Source: Micromonospora sp. KC213 (GTDB lineage Bacteria > Actinomycetota > Actinomycetes > Mycobacteriales > Micromonosporaceae). From it: 64,000 bases of DNA. The stretch spans positions 1-64,000 of the forward strand of contig NZ_SMKF01000011.1 of NCBI RefSeq assembly GCF_004348325.1. The letters run 5' to 3'. This document shows positions 1-9,251 of the stretch, in pieces. A model generated the notes under the pieces. The model was not told the DNA's origin. It saw only the letters and a list, made by a program, of their open reading frames with translations, and made no database searches. Positions within the stretch are counted from its first letter, which is position 1; every line of letters starts with the position of its first letter. The translations under genes and the position numbers were made by a program.

Positions 1-1
1 G

Positions 2-178
2 GGCCCACCACCGGACCGGCCCCGGCACCGCGTGCTGTGGGGCGGGGAGCGGGATTGCCCGTGCCGGCCCGGGGTAGGAACCCATCCGACGTTGGCGGCC
101 ATTCCGGTGGACCGGGTGCTGGCCGCCGTGGACGAGGCCGAAGAGGCGGTGCGGATATCCGGTGCGGTTGCGGCGTAG
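2..178 (+). CDS. 3' end of an unidentified gene (partial)
   Basis: This is the tail of a gene that begins left of the window. The frame ending at TAG 176-178 is open to the left edge for 58 codons and has the G/C-rich third positions of real genes here. The readable end (LAAIPVDRVLAAVDEAEEAV) matches no family I recognise. It overlaps the topoisomerase start by 17 bases, which suggests co-transcription and translational coupling. Because so little is visible it could still be a chance open frame. Confidence 0.4.
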   Translation, partial: GPPPDRPRHRVLWGGERDCPCRPGVGTHPTLAAIPVDRVLAAVDEAEEAVRISGAVAA

Positions 179-1145
179 TGATCCGGGCCGGGCGGGCTAC
201 GGGCGTCGCCGGGCCGGTCGGGGCTGGGTGTTCCTGAACCCGCAGGGCGAGCCGGTCCGCGACCCGCAGGAGCGGGCCCGGCTGCGGGCTCTGGTGATCC
301 CGCCGGCCTGGCAGGACGTGTGGATCTCGCCGTACCCGAACGGGCACATCCAGGCGACCGGCATCGACGCGGCCGGGCGCAAGCAGTACCTCTACCACCC
401 GCAGTGGCGGCGCAGGCGGGACGAGGCGAAGTTCGACCACGTGTTGGAGGTGGCCCGCCGGCTGCCGGCGCTGCGTGCCCGGATCGCACGTGACCTGGAC
501 GGGCGTGGCCTGCACCGGGAGCGGGTGCTGGCCACCGTCACCCGACTGCTCGACATGGGTATGTTCCGGGTCGGCAACGGCCAGTACGCCGTCGGCGAGG
601 ACGCCACCTTCGGCGTGTCCACCCTGCGCCCCGAGCACGCCCGGTCCCGGGGTGGTTGCGTGGTGTTCGAGTTTCCCGCGAAGGGGGGCATCGAGCAGGT
701 CCGCCGGATCGAGGACCCGGAGCTGTGCCGGGTGCTGACCGCGCTGCGCCGCCGCCGCCGCGGCGAGCAGCGGCTCTTCGGTTACCGGGACGGCGGCGCC
801 TGGCGCGACGTGCGTAGCGACGAGATCAACGACTACCTGCGCGAGGCCAGTGGCGGGGAGATGACCGCGAAGGACTTCCGGACCTGGCACGCCACCGTGC
901 TGGCGGCCACCGAGCTGGCTACGGTGGGCCGGCAGCGGTCGGCCACCGCGCGCCGCAGGGCGATCGCCGCCGTGATGCGCGCGGTGGCGGAGCTGCTCGG
1001 CAACACCCCGACGGTGGCGCGTACGTCGTACGTGGATCCGCGGGTGGTGGATCTCTACCACGACGGTGTGTTGGTGCCGGTTGGCCGGCGGGCGTCGCGC
1101 GACGAGGCGGAGCGGGCGGTGCTCACGTTGTTGCAGGAGACCTGA
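162..1145 (+). CDS. DNA topoisomerase IB
   Basis: Type IB topoisomerase of the bacterial/poxvirus kind (327 aa). It relaxes supercoils by nicking one strand through a 3'-phosphotyrosyl link. The N-terminal part (about residues 20-85) carries the family's conserved IPPAW.DVWI and GHIQATG.D..GRKQYLYH blocks. The catalytic domain follows, with the RTWHATVL helix and RTSYVDPRV near residue 290, whose Tyr290 is the expected nucleophile. The length is normal for the bacterial family. The GTG start was chosen because it gives the family's usual MRLRRSD N-terminus. These enzymes are common but non-essential in actinomycetes. Confidence 0.92.
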   Translation: MRLRRSDPGRAGYGRRRAGRGWVFLNPQGEPVRDPQERARLRALVIPPAWQDVWISPYPNGHIQATGIDAAGRKQYLYHPQWRRRRDEAKFDHVLEVARRLPALRARIARDLDGRGLHRERVLATVTRLLDMGMFRVGNGQYAVGEDATFGVSTLRPEHARSRGGCVVFEFPAKGGIEQVRRIEDPELCRVLTALRRRRRGEQRLFGYRDGGAWRDVRSDEINDYLREASGGEMTAKDFRTWHATVLAATELATVGRQRSATARRRAIAAVMRAVAELLGNTPTVARTSYVDPRVVDLYHDGVLVPVGRRASRDEAERAVLTLLQET

Positions 1146-1162
1146 CCCGGCCCCGCTGCCGC

Positions 1163-1921
1163 TCAGGCGGCGGGCGGCCGGCCGTTGATCAGGGCCTCGA
1201 CACCGTCGAGCAGGCGGTCGAGGCCGAACTGCCACTCCGCGTCGAACTCCTCGTCGTCCTCTGCGGCGGCCCACTCGGCGAGCAGTTCCCGGATCGCCGG
1301 GAAGGCGCCCGCCCGGGTGAGCCGTTCGAGGTGTTGCCAGTAGCGGACGCCGGCCTCTTCGGCGGTGAGCTGGGAGCGGGCGGCCGCCTCGGCGAGGTCG
1401 ACGGTCAGCGTCGCCCAGTTCCGGGCGTATCCGCTGACCAGCAGGACCGTCGACAGGCGCTCGCTCGGCAACAGGCCGGTGCCGCGCAGGGAGTCGAGCC
1501 CTCGTTCCATCCAGCGCACCTGGTTGGGGCGGATGGGCGGGCCGCTGACCGGCACGTGCCGCAGCCACGGGTGGCGACGGATGGTCGCCACGTTGCCCTC
1601 GGCCCAGCGGGTGAGCGCCGACCGCCATCCCTCGTCCGGGTCGCGTGGCGGCGGAGGACCGCCGTAGGCGGCGTCGGTCATCAGATCCACCAGGTCGGTC
1701 TTCGCCGGGACGTAGCGGTAGAGCGACATGGTGGCCACGCCCAGCTCGCCGGCGACCCGGCTCATCGAGACCCCGGCCAGTCCGTCGGCCTCGGCCACCC
1801 GGATGGCGGCGGCCACGACCTGGTCCAGGGTGAGGCTGCGCCGGGGGCCCTTGCCGGGACGCTCCCGCAGGCCCCAGGCGATAGCCACGCTCTCGGGCAG
1901 GTCGTCGTCCGGCTCGTTCAT
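1163..1921 (-). CDS. TetR/AcrR-family repressor (TetR_C_1 type)
   Basis: Helix-turn-helix repressor of 252 aa. The N-terminal TetR DNA-binding domain lies at about residues 28-78 (recognition segment GVATMSLYRYVPAK). The larger ligand-binding C-terminal domain resembles classical tetracycline repressors (WRSALTRWAE, YARNWATL). The ATG chosen has a GGCGAGG ribosome site just upstream; the frame is open further but lacks that signal. It is transcribed away from a DrrAB-type exporter, and the roughly 100-base gap holds tandem palindromes. It therefore most likely represses the exporter and itself, with an exported compound as inducer (inference). Confidence 0.9.
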   Translation of the reverse strand: MNEPDDDLPESVAIAWGLRERPGKGPRRSLTLDQVVAAAIRVAEADGLAGVSMSRVAGELGVATMSLYRYVPAKTDLVDLMTDAAYGGPPPPRDPDEGWRSALTRWAEGNVATIRRHPWLRHVPVSGPPIRPNQVRWMERGLDSLRGTGLLPSERLSTVLLVSGYARNWATLTVDLAEAAARSQLTAEEAGVRYWQHLERLTRAGAFPAIRELLAEWAAAEDDEEFDAEWQFGLDRLLDGVEALINGRPPAA

Positions 1922-1942
1922 CCTCGCCTCTCGCTCGCGGTG

Positions 1943-2004
1943 TTGACACGCCATCCTAGCTTCTGCGTATCCTCTACGCAGTAGAGCGTATGGCATACGC
2001 AGAA
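1943..2004. promoter_or_regulatory. Divergent promoter with tandem palindromic TetR operators
   Basis: A TTGACA hexamer (1943-1948) precedes a cluster of inverted repeats. TTCTGCGTAT (1961-1970) is mirrored perfectly by ATACGCAGAA (1995-2004). Inside lie TGCGTA/TACGCA (1964-1980) and GCGTAT-GGC-ATACGC (1986-2000). Two half-overlapping palindromes of the same TGCGTA sequence suggest two repressor dimers. A likely -10 (TATCCT, 1968-1973) lies inside the first palindrome, so binding would block the exporter promoter. Confidence 0.75.
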
Positions 2005-2022
2005 TGCGGAGAGTGAGGAACC

Positions 2023-2991
2023 ATGGGGGAGCGGACAACTTCGGCGGTGGAGGCCGTCGGGTTGCGCAAGTCCTTCGGCGCGGTGGCGGTGCTCGACGGG
2101 CTGACACTGCGGGTGGCCCGGGGCAGCGTGCACGCCCTGCTGGGACCCAACGGCGCGGGCAAGACCACCACGATCCGGATCCTGTCGACGCTGACCGCCC
2201 CCGATGGCGGGAGCGCCCGGGTGGACGGTCTCGACGTGATCCGCGACCGGCGCCGGGTGCGCCGACTGATCAGCCTCGCCGGCCAGCACGCGGCCCTCGA
2301 CGACGCGCAGACCGGGATGGAGAACCTGACGATGCTGGCCCGGCTCGCCGGGCTGCCCCGCCCGGCGGCCCGTCGGCGCACCGCCGACCTGTTGGAGCGC
2401 TTCGACCTGGCGGCGGCGGCCGACCGCCGGGTGTCGACCTACTCCGGCGGGATGCGTCGCCGGCTCGACCTCGCGGCCAGCCTGGTCGGCTCGCCGTCGG
2501 TCATCTTCCTCGACGAGCCGACTACCGGGCTCGACCCGCGCAGCCGGCAGGCGCTGTGGGAGGTCGTCGCGGAGCTGGCCGCCGGAGGTGTCACGGTGCT
2601 GCTGACCACGCAGTACCTGGAGGAGGCCGACCAGCTCGCCGACCGGGTCGCGGTCCTGCACGGGGGCCGGCTGGCGGCCGAGGGGACCGCCGAGGAGCTG
2701 AAGCGGCGCTTCGGTGCCCACCGGCTGGAACTGACCATGCGCGACGACGACCGGTTCGCCGCCGCGGCCCGCCGGCTCGGCGGCCGGCTGGCCCACATCG
2801 ACCCCGGCCGGCGCGAACTGGCCGTACCCATCGACGGCGACGCGCCGCAGGTCCGCCGACTGCTCGACGAGGTGGACCCCGACCGGCAGGGCGTCGAGCG
2901 ATTCCACCTGCGCACCGCGACGCTCGACGACGTCTTCCTCACCCTGACCGGGCAGACGCCCGCCACCCACCGGGAGGTAGCCGGTGTCTGA
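2023..2991 (+). CDS. DrrA-type ABC exporter ATPase
   Basis: ATP-binding subunit of a drug-type ABC exporter (322 aa). Walker A GPNGAGKT is at residues 41-48, the signature YSGGM starts at 140, and Walker B VIFLDEP is near 160. The switch position has Gln (TTQYLEEAD) where most ABC ATPases have His. That change is typical of the DrrA family, whose prototype exports daunorubicin. The ATG has a GTGAGGA ribosome site. The gene overlaps the permease gene and is driven from the palindromic operator region. The substrate cannot be read from sequence. Confidence 0.92.
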   Translation: MGERTTSAVEAVGLRKSFGAVAVLDGLTLRVARGSVHALLGPNGAGKTTTIRILSTLTAPDGGSARVDGLDVIRDRRRVRRLISLAGQHAALDDAQTGMENLTMLARLAGLPRPAARRRTADLLERFDLAAAADRRVSTYSGGMRRRLDLAASLVGSPSVIFLDEPTTGLDPRSRQALWEVVAELAAGGVTVLLTTQYLEEADQLADRVAVLHGGRLAAEGTAEELKRRFGAHRLELTMRDDDRFAAAARRLGGRLAHIDPGRRELAVPIDGDAPQVRRLLDEVDPDRQGVERFHLRTATLDDVFLTLTGQTPATHREVAGV

Positions 2992-3748
2992 GCTGACCGC
3001 CCGGGGCGCCGAGCTGTCCGTCCTGGTGCAACGGTGCGTACGACTCTCCCGCCGTAACATCGACGCGCTGCTCACCTCGCTGCTGCTGCCGGTGATCCTG
3101 ATGTTGATCTTCGTCTACCTCTTCGGCGGCGCCATCGACACCGGCGGCGCGTACGTCACCTACGTCGTGCCCGGGGTGCTGCTGCTCTGCGCCGGTTTCG
3201 GGGCGGCGGGCACCGCGATGAGCGTCACCACCGATCTCGGCAACGGCCTGGTCGAGCGGTTGCGCACGATGGACGTCGCCGCCACCGCGATCCTCGGCGG
3301 CCACGTCGTCGCGAGCGTCCTGCGCAACCTGGTCTCGACGGTGCTCGTCCTCGGCGTGGCCGTGGCGATCGGGTTCCGCCCGGCCGTCGACCCGCTGGGC
3401 TGGCTCGCCGCGGCCGGGGTGCTGCTGCTGTTCCTGCTCGCGGTGTCCTGGCTGTCCGCCGCGTTCGGGCTGCTCGCCCGGACCCCGGAGGCGGCCAGCG
3501 GCTTCACCTTCCTGGTCATGTTCCTGCCCTACCCGAGCAGCGCGTTCGTCCCGGTGCAGACCATGCCGAGCTGGCTGCGCGGCTTCGCCGACCACCAGCC
3601 GGTCACCCCGGTCATCGAGACCCTGCGGGCGCTGCTGCTCGGCACGCCGCCCGGGTCGGCACCGGCCATCGCGGCGGCCTGGTGCGTCGGCATCCTGCTG
3701 GTGTCCGTGCTGCTCGCCGCCGTGCTGTTCCGGCGCCGGGTCGCCTGA
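2984..3748 (+). CDS. DrrB-type ABC-2 exporter permease
   Basis: Integral membrane partner of the upstream ATPase (254 aa). It has about six hydrophobic segments (for example LLLPVILMLIFVYLFGGAI near residue 30 and ILLVSVLLAAVLF at the C-terminus) and the ABC-2 pattern with a conserved P...PVTPVIETLRALLLG stretch near the end. GTG 2984 overlaps the ATPase stop by 8 bases, so the two are translationally coupled. Together they should form a two-plus-two exporter for a hydrophobic compound such as an antibiotic. Confidence 0.9.
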   Translation: MSELTARGAELSVLVQRCVRLSRRNIDALLTSLLLPVILMLIFVYLFGGAIDTGGAYVTYVVPGVLLLCAGFGAAGTAMSVTTDLGNGLVERLRTMDVAATAILGGHVVASVLRNLVSTVLVLGVAVAIGFRPAVDPLGWLAAAGVLLLFLLAVSWLSAAFGLLARTPEAASGFTFLVMFLPYPSSAFVPVQTMPSWLRGFADHQPVTPVIETLRALLLGTPPGSAPAIAAAWCVGILLVSVLLAAVLFRRRVA

Positions 3749-3764
3749 GCCGGCGGCGCCACGA

Positions 3765-3796
3765 GACGGCGGCGGTCCACCGGGACCGCCGCCGTC
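3765..3796. terminator. Bidirectional hairpin terminator
   Basis: A 14-bp perfect GC-rich stem (3765-3778 with 3783-3796) and 4-base loop lies between the ends of two convergent genes. There is no T-run, as is usual for actinomycete terminators. Confidence 0.75.
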
Positions 3797-3804
3797 GTCG
3801 GCCG

Positions 3805-4308
3805 TCAGTCGTTGAGCACGTGCGAGAGCCGGTCCCGGAAGCGCCGCTCCGAGTCGCTGACCTGGTCGCCACCGATGCCGAGGAGGCCGCCCGTCGAGGC
3901 CGCGCCCACCACCTGCTCGGCGATCTCCACCAGCCAGTGTCGGTACGCCCCGGCCTGGCCCTCGTCGACCTTGGCGGAGAGCAGGGCCGACGCCTGACCG
4001 GCCCGGGCCAGCACGTCGTCGATCAGGCCCTGCGGGTCGGCCGGCTCGATGACCGGCAGTTCCTCGCCCGCCTCCGGATCGCCCACCCGGGCCACGAGTT
4101 CCCCGGCCACCGCGGCGACCAGCGGGCTGGCCGACTCCCGGCCGGCGGCGATGGTCTCCAACCCGGCGGCGGTCTCCGCACGGGTGCGTCGGGAGCCGTC
4201 GGACTCGGCGGCGCTGGCGGCGGTGAGCACCGCCTGCGGCAGGCCGACCAGCAGCCCCCACTCCTCGTCGGAGAACCCGAAACCGGTGTACGCCGGTTGT
4301 TCGATCAC
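3805..4308 (-). CDS. Conserved hypothetical protein
   Basis: Soluble, acidic protein of 167 aa with no signal peptide or membrane segment. It begins MIEQPAYTGFGFSDEEWGLL and is mostly helical and alanine-rich, with a glycine-rich TGGLLGIGGD stretch near the end. I cannot assign a family, although such short acidic proteins occur in Micromonosporaceae. The start follows a GGGCTCAAGTCGTG region and lacks a strong ribosome site. It is followed by the hairpin shared with the exporter genes. Coding potential is good (high GC3) and it stands alone. Confidence 0.75.
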   Translation of the reverse strand: MIEQPAYTGFGFSDEEWGLLVGLPQAVLTAASAAESDGSRRTRAETAAGLETIAAGRESASPLVAAVAGELVARVGDPEAGEELPVIEPADPQGLIDDVLARAGQASALLSAKVDEGQAGAYRHWLVEIAEQVVGAASTGGLLGIGGDQVSDSERRFRDRLSHVLND

Positions 4309-4377
4309 GACTTGAGCCCCTCTCGCCCTGGGTCACTTCTCACACGTCCGTGGCACCCGCGCGGGTGCCCGGCCAGG

Positions 4378-6009
4378 CTAGTCCAGCGTCAGCAGACCCT
4401 GCTCCGACACCACGGGCACGGAGAGCGTCTTGTAGCCGACCTCGTCGAAGAGGACCGTCATCCGGTCGTCGACGTAGTTGAGCACCAGGCCGGTCCCCCA
4501 CTCCGGGTGCCGGACCTGGCTGTGCACCGGGAACGGGCCGACCGCGCCGTCGTCGGCGCGGCTGGTGCCCTCGTGGCAGTTGTCGCAGTGCCCGCAGACG
4601 GCGGACATCTGCTCGCCGAAGTACGCCAGCAGCGTCTGCCCCCGGCAGGCGGTGGTCTCGGCGAAGGCGCGCATCATGTCGGTGCGCGAGCGGGTGACGG
4701 TCTGCCGGCGTTCCGCCTCGGCCACCGCTGCGCGGGCGGCATCCACCGGAGTGGGGGAGTACCGGGGAGCGCCGATCTTCTGCCGCGCGCGTGGCTGCGC
4801 CGCGCCGACCTGCTCCAGCAGTGCCAGGTACTGGCCCAGTTTGCGCGCGCCGAGGCCGGTCAGCTCGCGCAGCTCCTTCCTGGTGCGGGGCTGCTTGCGC
4901 AGCAACGCGGCCAGGTCCCGTAGCTCGGTGGGGTCGGGCAGGCCGCCGCTGAAATAGCGCTGGAGCGAGACGTCCTCGGCCCGCCACAGCAGCAGCACCC
5001 GGGCCGGTTCGCCGTCCCGACCGGCACGGCCGATCTCCTGGAAGTAGCTGTCCGGGGAGTCGGGCAGCGCCATGTGGACCACCCAGGCGATGTTCGGTTT
5101 GTCGATGCCCATGCCGAAGGCCGAGGTGGCCACCATGATCGGCACCTGGTCGGCGAGGAATGCCTCGTGCAGGTCCTGGCGGGCACCGGTGGGCATACCG
5201 CCGTGGTAATGCCGCGCCGGGAAACCGGCATCGGTGAGCCGTGTTGCCAGCTCCTCGGCGGTGCGGCGGGTGGGAACGTAGATGATGCCGGGGCGGCCGT
5301 CGTCGCCCAGCAGCGTGGTCAGCCGCCGCCACCGGTAGTCGTCGGTCGGGCAGTGGGCGACCTCGATGAAGAGGTTCGGCCGATCCAGCCCGGAGATCAC
5401 CACCTCCGGGTCGCGCAGCCGCAGCCGGGCGATGATGTCGTCGCGTACCGGGGGTGAGGCGGTGGCGGTCAGAGCGACCACCGGCGGCCGGCCGAGGCCG
5501 TCGACGAGGTGACCCAGCGCCAGGTAGTCCGGGCGGAAGTCGTGGCCCCAGGCGGAGATGCAGTGTGCCTCGTCGACCGCGACCAGGGCCGGCTTCAGCG
5601 ACCTCACCTCGGCCATCCGGTCGGGGTTGCCGAGCTGCTCCGGGGTGATGAAGAGGAACTCCGCCCGCCCGTCGCGGATCTCGGTGATCGCCTCGGCCTG
5701 CTGGGCCGGGCTCTCCGCGGAGCTGATCCGTACCGCCCGCAGCTCCGGACGCTGCCGTTCGTTGAGGGCGGCGATCTGGTCCTGCTGAAGGGCCAGCAGC
5801 GGGGAGATCACCACCGTCGGGCCGGGGATCAGGCTGGCCGGTATCTGGTAGATCGCCGACTTGCCGGCACCGGTGGGCAGCACCACCAGCGCGTCGCGCC
5901 GCTTCATCACGGCGCGCATCGCGGCGAGCTGATGGGGCCGCAGGGCGGTCCAGCCGAACAGGCTGCGCGCCGCGCGCCGCAACGTCATGGAGTTCGTGGA
6001 CAGCTTCAT
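4378..6009 (-). CDS. recQ: RecQ-family ATP-dependent DNA helicase
   Basis: Superfamily 2 3'-5' DNA helicase (543 aa) for recombination and fork repair. Walker A PTGAGKS ends at Lys50-Ser51. The DEAH box ([20 protein letters not shown]) is near 150, motif VI ([11 protein letters not shown]) near 325, and a RecQ zinc-binding site (CRGQTLL...CGHCDNC) is around 455-480. There is no HRDC domain. The C-terminus ([20 protein letters not shown]) instead looks like a DUF3553-type SH3-like module, which is common in actinobacterial RecQ. Length is normal for that subfamily. Confidence 0.93.
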   Translation of the reverse strand: MKLSTNSMTLRRAARSLFGWTALRPHQLAAMRAVMKRRDALVVLPTGAGKSAIYQIPASLIPGPTVVISPLLALQQDQIAALNERQRPELRAVRISSAESPAQQAEAITEIRDGRAEFLFITPEQLGNPDRMAEVRSLKPALVAVDEAHCISAWGHDFRPDYLALGHLVDGLGRPPVVALTATASPPVRDDIIARLRLRDPEVVISGLDRPNLFIEVAHCPTDDYRWRRLTTLLGDDGRPGIIYVPTRRTAEELATRLTDAGFPARHYHGGMPTGARQDLHEAFLADQVPIMVATSAFGMGIDKPNIAWVVHMALPDSPDSYFQEIGRAGRDGEPARVLLLWRAEDVSLQRYFSGGLPDPTELRDLAALLRKQPRTRKELRELTGLGARKLGQYLALLEQVGAAQPRARQKIGAPRYSPTPVDAARAAVAEAERRQTVTRSRTDMMRAFAETTACRGQTLLAYFGEQMSAVCGHCDNCHEGTSRADDGAVGPFPVHSQVRHPEWGTGLVLNYVDDRMTVLFDEVGYKTLSVPVVSEQGLLTLD

Positions 6010-6054
6010 CAGGGGCCGGAGGTACCCGTGCCGATCATCGACGAAACCCTCCGG

Positions 6055-6180
6055 TCAGCGTCGCCGGAACATCGCCCGGATGGCGGCGAGCAGCAGCAGG
6101 CCGCCGACCACCAGGCCGAGCAGGCGTACGCCGGGGATGTCGGCCGGTGTGCTGGCGTCGGCCAGCGGCAGCGCGTCCAT
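6055..6180 (-). CDS. Small single-pass membrane protein
   Basis: Possible 41-aa protein with one strong hydrophobic segment (GVRLLGLVVGGLLLLAAIRAMF) followed by three arginines, the topology expected for an inner-membrane anchor. The ATG has a weak GCCGGG ribosome site. It sits between the recQ and acetyltransferase genes on the same strand. No family is recognisable, and a chance open frame is possible at this size. Confidence 0.4.
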   Translation of the reverse strand: MDALPLADASTPADIPGVRLLGLVVGGLLLLAAIRAMFRRR

Positions 6181-6221
6181 CCCGGCACTGTCGCACGCCA
6201 CGGGGCCGGCCGCCACAGCGG

Positions 6222-6509
6222 TCAGGTGGGCGCGACCACCAGGTCGGCGTACTCGGGGTGGTGGGTGATGAAGGCCCGCATGAACGGGCACTGCGGCACC
6301 ACCCGGCCACCCTCCGCGCGTACCTGCTCCAGCGTGTTGCGGACCAGTGCCGCGCCGACGCCCATGTCCTGGTACTCCGGGCGTACCTCGGTGTGGGTGA
6401 ACACCCGCACCTCGCCTCGGGGCAGGTACGCGGTGAAGCCGGCCAGCGCGCCGTCGACCAGGATCTCGAAGCGGCGCTTGGCAGGGTTCTCCTCGACCAG
6501 GAAACTCAC
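6222..6509 (-). CDS. GNAT-like N-acetyltransferase (small YidJ/CG type)
   Basis: Compact 95-aa acetyltransferase of the short GNAT subgroup. The acetyl-CoA-binding core is visible as EVRPEYQDMGVGAALVRNTL near residues 41-60, followed by PQCPFMRAFITHHPEY, a conserved end block of this group. No signal peptide is present. The start is GTG, preceded by GGGAGA about 10 bases upstream; a nearby ATG is out of frame. The substrate is unknown. Confidence 0.85.
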   Translation of the reverse strand: MSFLVEENPAKRRFEILVDGALAGFTAYLPRGEVRVFTHTEVRPEYQDMGVGAALVRNTLEQVRAEGGRVVPQCPFMRAFITHHPEYADLVVAPT

Positions 6510-6602
6510 CGGGCCATTGTCTCCCGGCACCGGGCCGGCCGGTCCGGTTCGGCGGTAACCGCCCGCCTCGGCTCGAGCGGTGCCTGTCTGGCCCGCGTCT
6601 CG

Positions 6603-6608
6603 TACCCT
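6603..6608 (+). promoter_or_regulatory. -10 box for leaderless lipoprotein mRNA
   Basis: TACCCT ends 7 bases before the GTG start, so transcription should begin at or next to the start codon. No clear -35 is visible. Confidence 0.5.
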
Positions 6609-6615
6609 TGGTCGG

Positions 6616-6975
6616 GTGACGACCCGAACCGGAATCTCCTCCCTCACCCGACGGGCCGCCGGCCTGCTGGCCCCTCTCGCTCTCGGTGCGGCGCTGCTGG
6701 CCGGCTGCAGCTCCGAGGGCGCCAGCACCGACTGCGGTCTGGACGCCTGCACGATCACCTTCGACCGGGGCGTCGACGCCCAGGCCAACATTCTCGGCGT
6801 CAAGGCCAAGCTGATCGGCGCGGAGGGTGACCAGGTCACCGTCGAGGTCGCCGGTGAGCGGGTCTCGCTGACCACCGGCCAGCAGGCCGCCGAGGTCGGC
6901 GGCTTCGCGGTGACGCTGGACAGCGTCACCGACCAGGAGGTCAAGATTCGGGTGGCGCGCAACCCCAACGGCTGA
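6616..6975 (+). CDS. Small exported lipoprotein
   Basis: Protein of 119 aa with a lipoprotein signal: basic N-terminus (TTRTG...TRRAAG), hydrophobic core and lipobox LLAGC with Cys near residue 31. The mature part contains a Cys pair (DCGLDAC) and beta-rich sequence (VTVEVAGERVSLTTGQQ) with no recognised domain. The GTG start was preferred over an upstream GTG because a TACCCT -10 box ends 7 bases before it, predicting a leaderless transcript. The protein should be anchored on the outer face of the cell membrane. Function unknown. Confidence 0.8.
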   Translation: MTTRTGISSLTRRAAGLLAPLALGAALLAGCSSEGASTDCGLDACTITFDRGVDAQANILGVKAKLIGAEGDQVTVEVAGERVSLTTGQQAAEVGGFAVTLDSVTDQEVKIRVARNPNG

Positions 6976-7030
6976 CCGGCCCGGCGGGGCCCACGTTTGC
7001 CGATCTGCGCGACCGGCAATAGACGGCCCC

Positions 7031-7852
7031 ATGTCTCTCACCCGGAACGCCGGAGCCACCGCCGCCCGCACCGCGGACAGCCGCTGGCTGGAACTCCTCG
7101 CCCGGGCCGGCTTCGTCGGCTACGGGATCGTGCACCTGCTCTTCGCCTGGCTCGCCCTCCAGGTCGCCTTCGGCACCTCCGGCGAGCAGGCCAACCACGA
7201 CGGTGCGCTACGTACCCTGGGCGCGCAGCCCATGGGCAAGTTTCTGTTGATCGCGATCGCCGTCGGCCTGGCCGCCATGGCTGTCTGGCAGGCGTTGGAG
7301 GCTGCCGTCGGCCACCACGCCAAGCGGGGCAGGGAGCGGCTGTTCGAGCGGATCGCCTCGGTCGTGCGTACCGTGGTCTTCCTCTGGCTCGCCTGGACCG
7401 CGGTCCTGGTCGTCCGCGACGCCAGCGCCGCCAGCGCCGACCAGCAGGAAGCCTTCTCCGCCCGGCTGATGGCCTCCACCGGCGGTCGCTGGCTGGTCGG
7501 GCTCGCCGGCCTGGTGCTCGCTGCCGTCGGCATCGGCATGGTGATCTACGGCCTCAAGAAGAAGTTCGAGCGCAACCTGAAGATCGGCGAGATGAGCCGG
7601 AAGACCCGGACGCTCAGCCGCCGGCTGGGTATGGCGGGCTACAGCGCCCGAGGGGCCGTGTTCGCGATCGCCGGTCTGCTGATCGTGGTGGCCGCCGTGC
7701 ACTACGACCCGGAGAAGTCGCGGGGCCTGGACGGCGCCCTGCGTACCCTGCGGGACCAGCCCTACGGTCAGCTCCTGCTGGTGCTGATGGCCCTCGGCAT
7801 CGCCGCCTTCGGTGTCTACTGTTTCGTGCAGTCCCGCTACCGCCGCGTCTGA
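7031..7852 (+). CDS. DUF1206 membrane protein
   Basis: Membrane protein of 273 aa built from three related units of about 85 residues. Each has two hydrophobic helices and the repeated pattern G..G.vhllfa / DGALRTL..QP.G..LL. The repeats start near residues 24 (ARAGFVGYGIVHLLFAW), 110 and 198 (RLGMAGYSARGAVFAIAG), with DGALRTLGAQPMGKFLL echoed by DGALRTLRDQPYGQLLL. This matches the actinobacterial DUF1206 family, whose biochemical role is unknown. No strong ribosome site is visible before the ATG. Confidence 0.9.
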   Translation: MSLTRNAGATAARTADSRWLELLARAGFVGYGIVHLLFAWLALQVAFGTSGEQANHDGALRTLGAQPMGKFLLIAIAVGLAAMAVWQALEAAVGHHAKRGRERLFERIASVVRTVVFLWLAWTAVLVVRDASAASADQQEAFSARLMASTGGRWLVGLAGLVLAAVGIGMVIYGLKKKFERNLKIGEMSRKTRTLSRRLGMAGYSARGAVFAIAGLLIVVAAVHYDPEKSRGLDGALRTLRDQPYGQLLLVLMALGIAAFGVYCFVQSRYRRV

Positions 7853-7928
7853 GTTGGTCGATATCCGGATGCCCAGGCACCATAGGGCTTTTGCCCGGAA
7901 CTGACCCGCCTGTTCGGAGGGAGACTCA

Positions 7929-9242
7929 GTGCGGAACTACCTCATGACGATGGCTGCCGCGGCTGCCGCGGCGGCCATCGCCGTGTTCGCCGCCGCGGTG
8001 GTGCATCGGATGATCCGCCGGCTCGGCCGGCGTTCGCTGCTGATGACCGAACTCGCCGAGCACGTCCACCGGCCGTTTCAGGTCGCCACGACGGTGCTGG
8101 CCGTGCAACTCGCGGTGCGGTTCAGCACCGGGTACGCGGTGGGCACCCAGTGGCGGCAGGTGGTGCTGCACACCCTGGTGCTCGCCGTGGTCGCCGCCGC
8201 TGCCTGGCTGGTGGCGGCGCTGCTGGTGGTGGTGGAGGACACCGCACTGGCCCGGTTCCGGGTGGACGTGCCGAACAACCGCCACGCCCGGCGGGTGCGC
8301 ACCCAGGTTGTCCTGCTGCGGCGGCTCACCATCGCGGTGATCGTGGTGCTGGCCATCGGCGTGATGCTGATGACCTTTCCCGCCGTACGCGGCATCGGCG
8401 CCGGCCTGCTGACCAGTGCCGGGGTGGCCGGTGTGGTCGCCGCGCTGGCCGCCCAGAGCCTGCTCGGCAACGTCATCGCCGGTCTCCAACTCGCCTTCAG
8501 CGACGCGGTACGCCTCGACGACGTGGTGGTTGTCGAGGGGGAGTGGGGGCGGATCGAGGAGCTGACCCTCAGCTACGTGGTGGTGCAGATCTGGGACGAC
8601 CGACGCCTGATCCTGCCCACCTCCTACTTCACCAGCACCCCGTTCCAGAACTGGACCCGGACCGAGGCGGCGGTGCTCGGCACGGCCGAGTTCGACGTCG
8701 ACTGGTCGGTCCCGGTGCAGACGATGCGCGAGGAACTGCGCCGGCTGGTGGAGAGCACCGACCTGTGGGACGGCCGGGTGTGCGTGCTCCAGGTGACCGA
8801 CGCGACCGGCGGTCTGGTCAAGCTCCGCGCGTTGGTCAGCGCCGCCGACGCGGGCAGCCTCTGGGATCTGCGCTGCCTGGTCCGCGAGCATCTGGTCGGC
8901 TGGATCCGCGACCAGCGGCCGACCGCCCTGCCGCGCTCGCGGACCGAGATCGGCGACTCCTCCGGCACCCTGCCCTGGCAGTGGGTGCAGCCGCGCCGCC
9001 CGGTGCGCCGTCGTACGGAGACCGACGTGCCGGACGACGCCCGCGTCTTCGGCGGCAGTGGCGACGGTGAGGCGCGCAGCGAGGCCTTCGTCGGCCCGGA
9101 CAACGATGCCGAGCCCCGGGAGAAGAGCGAGGTAGGGTCCGACGGCCGGGGCGAGTCCGGCGACGACGGCAGCGGCGCCGACGCCGATGGCCGCGGCGGG
9201 ACGCTCGTCGGCTCCCGGGACTCCCTCGACGGCCACCGCTGA
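7929..9242 (+). CDS. MscS-family mechanosensitive ion channel
   Basis: Channel protein of 437 aa. Three or four N-terminal transmembrane helices precede the MscS pore and beta domain, seen as GIGAGLLTSAGVAGVVAALAAQ followed by LLGNVIAGLQLAFSDAVRLDDVV (about residues 155-200) and the PTSYFTSTPFQNWTR end of the beta domain. The last 90 residues form an unusual acidic, low-complexity tail. The channel should release osmolytes on hypo-osmotic shock. GTG is chosen because GGAGGGAG lies just upstream. A strong hairpin follows the stop. Confidence 0.92.
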   Translation: MRNYLMTMAAAAAAAAIAVFAAAVVHRMIRRLGRRSLLMTELAEHVHRPFQVATTVLAVQLAVRFSTGYAVGTQWRQVVLHTLVLAVVAAAAWLVAALLVVVEDTALARFRVDVPNNRHARRVRTQVVLLRRLTIAVIVVLAIGVMLMTFPAVRGIGAGLLTSAGVAGVVAALAAQSLLGNVIAGLQLAFSDAVRLDDVVVVEGEWGRIEELTLSYVVVQIWDDRRLILPTSYFTSTPFQNWTRTEAAVLGTAEFDVDWSVPVQTMREELRRLVESTDLWDGRVCVLQVTDATGGLVKLRALVSAADAGSLWDLRCLVREHLVGWIRDQRPTALPRSRTEIGDSSGTLPWQWVQPRRPVRRRTETDVPDDARVFGGSGDGEARSEAFVGPDNDAEPREKSEVGSDGRGESGDDGSGADADGRGGTLVGSRDSLDGHR

Positions 9243-9251
9243 CCCGTCTCC

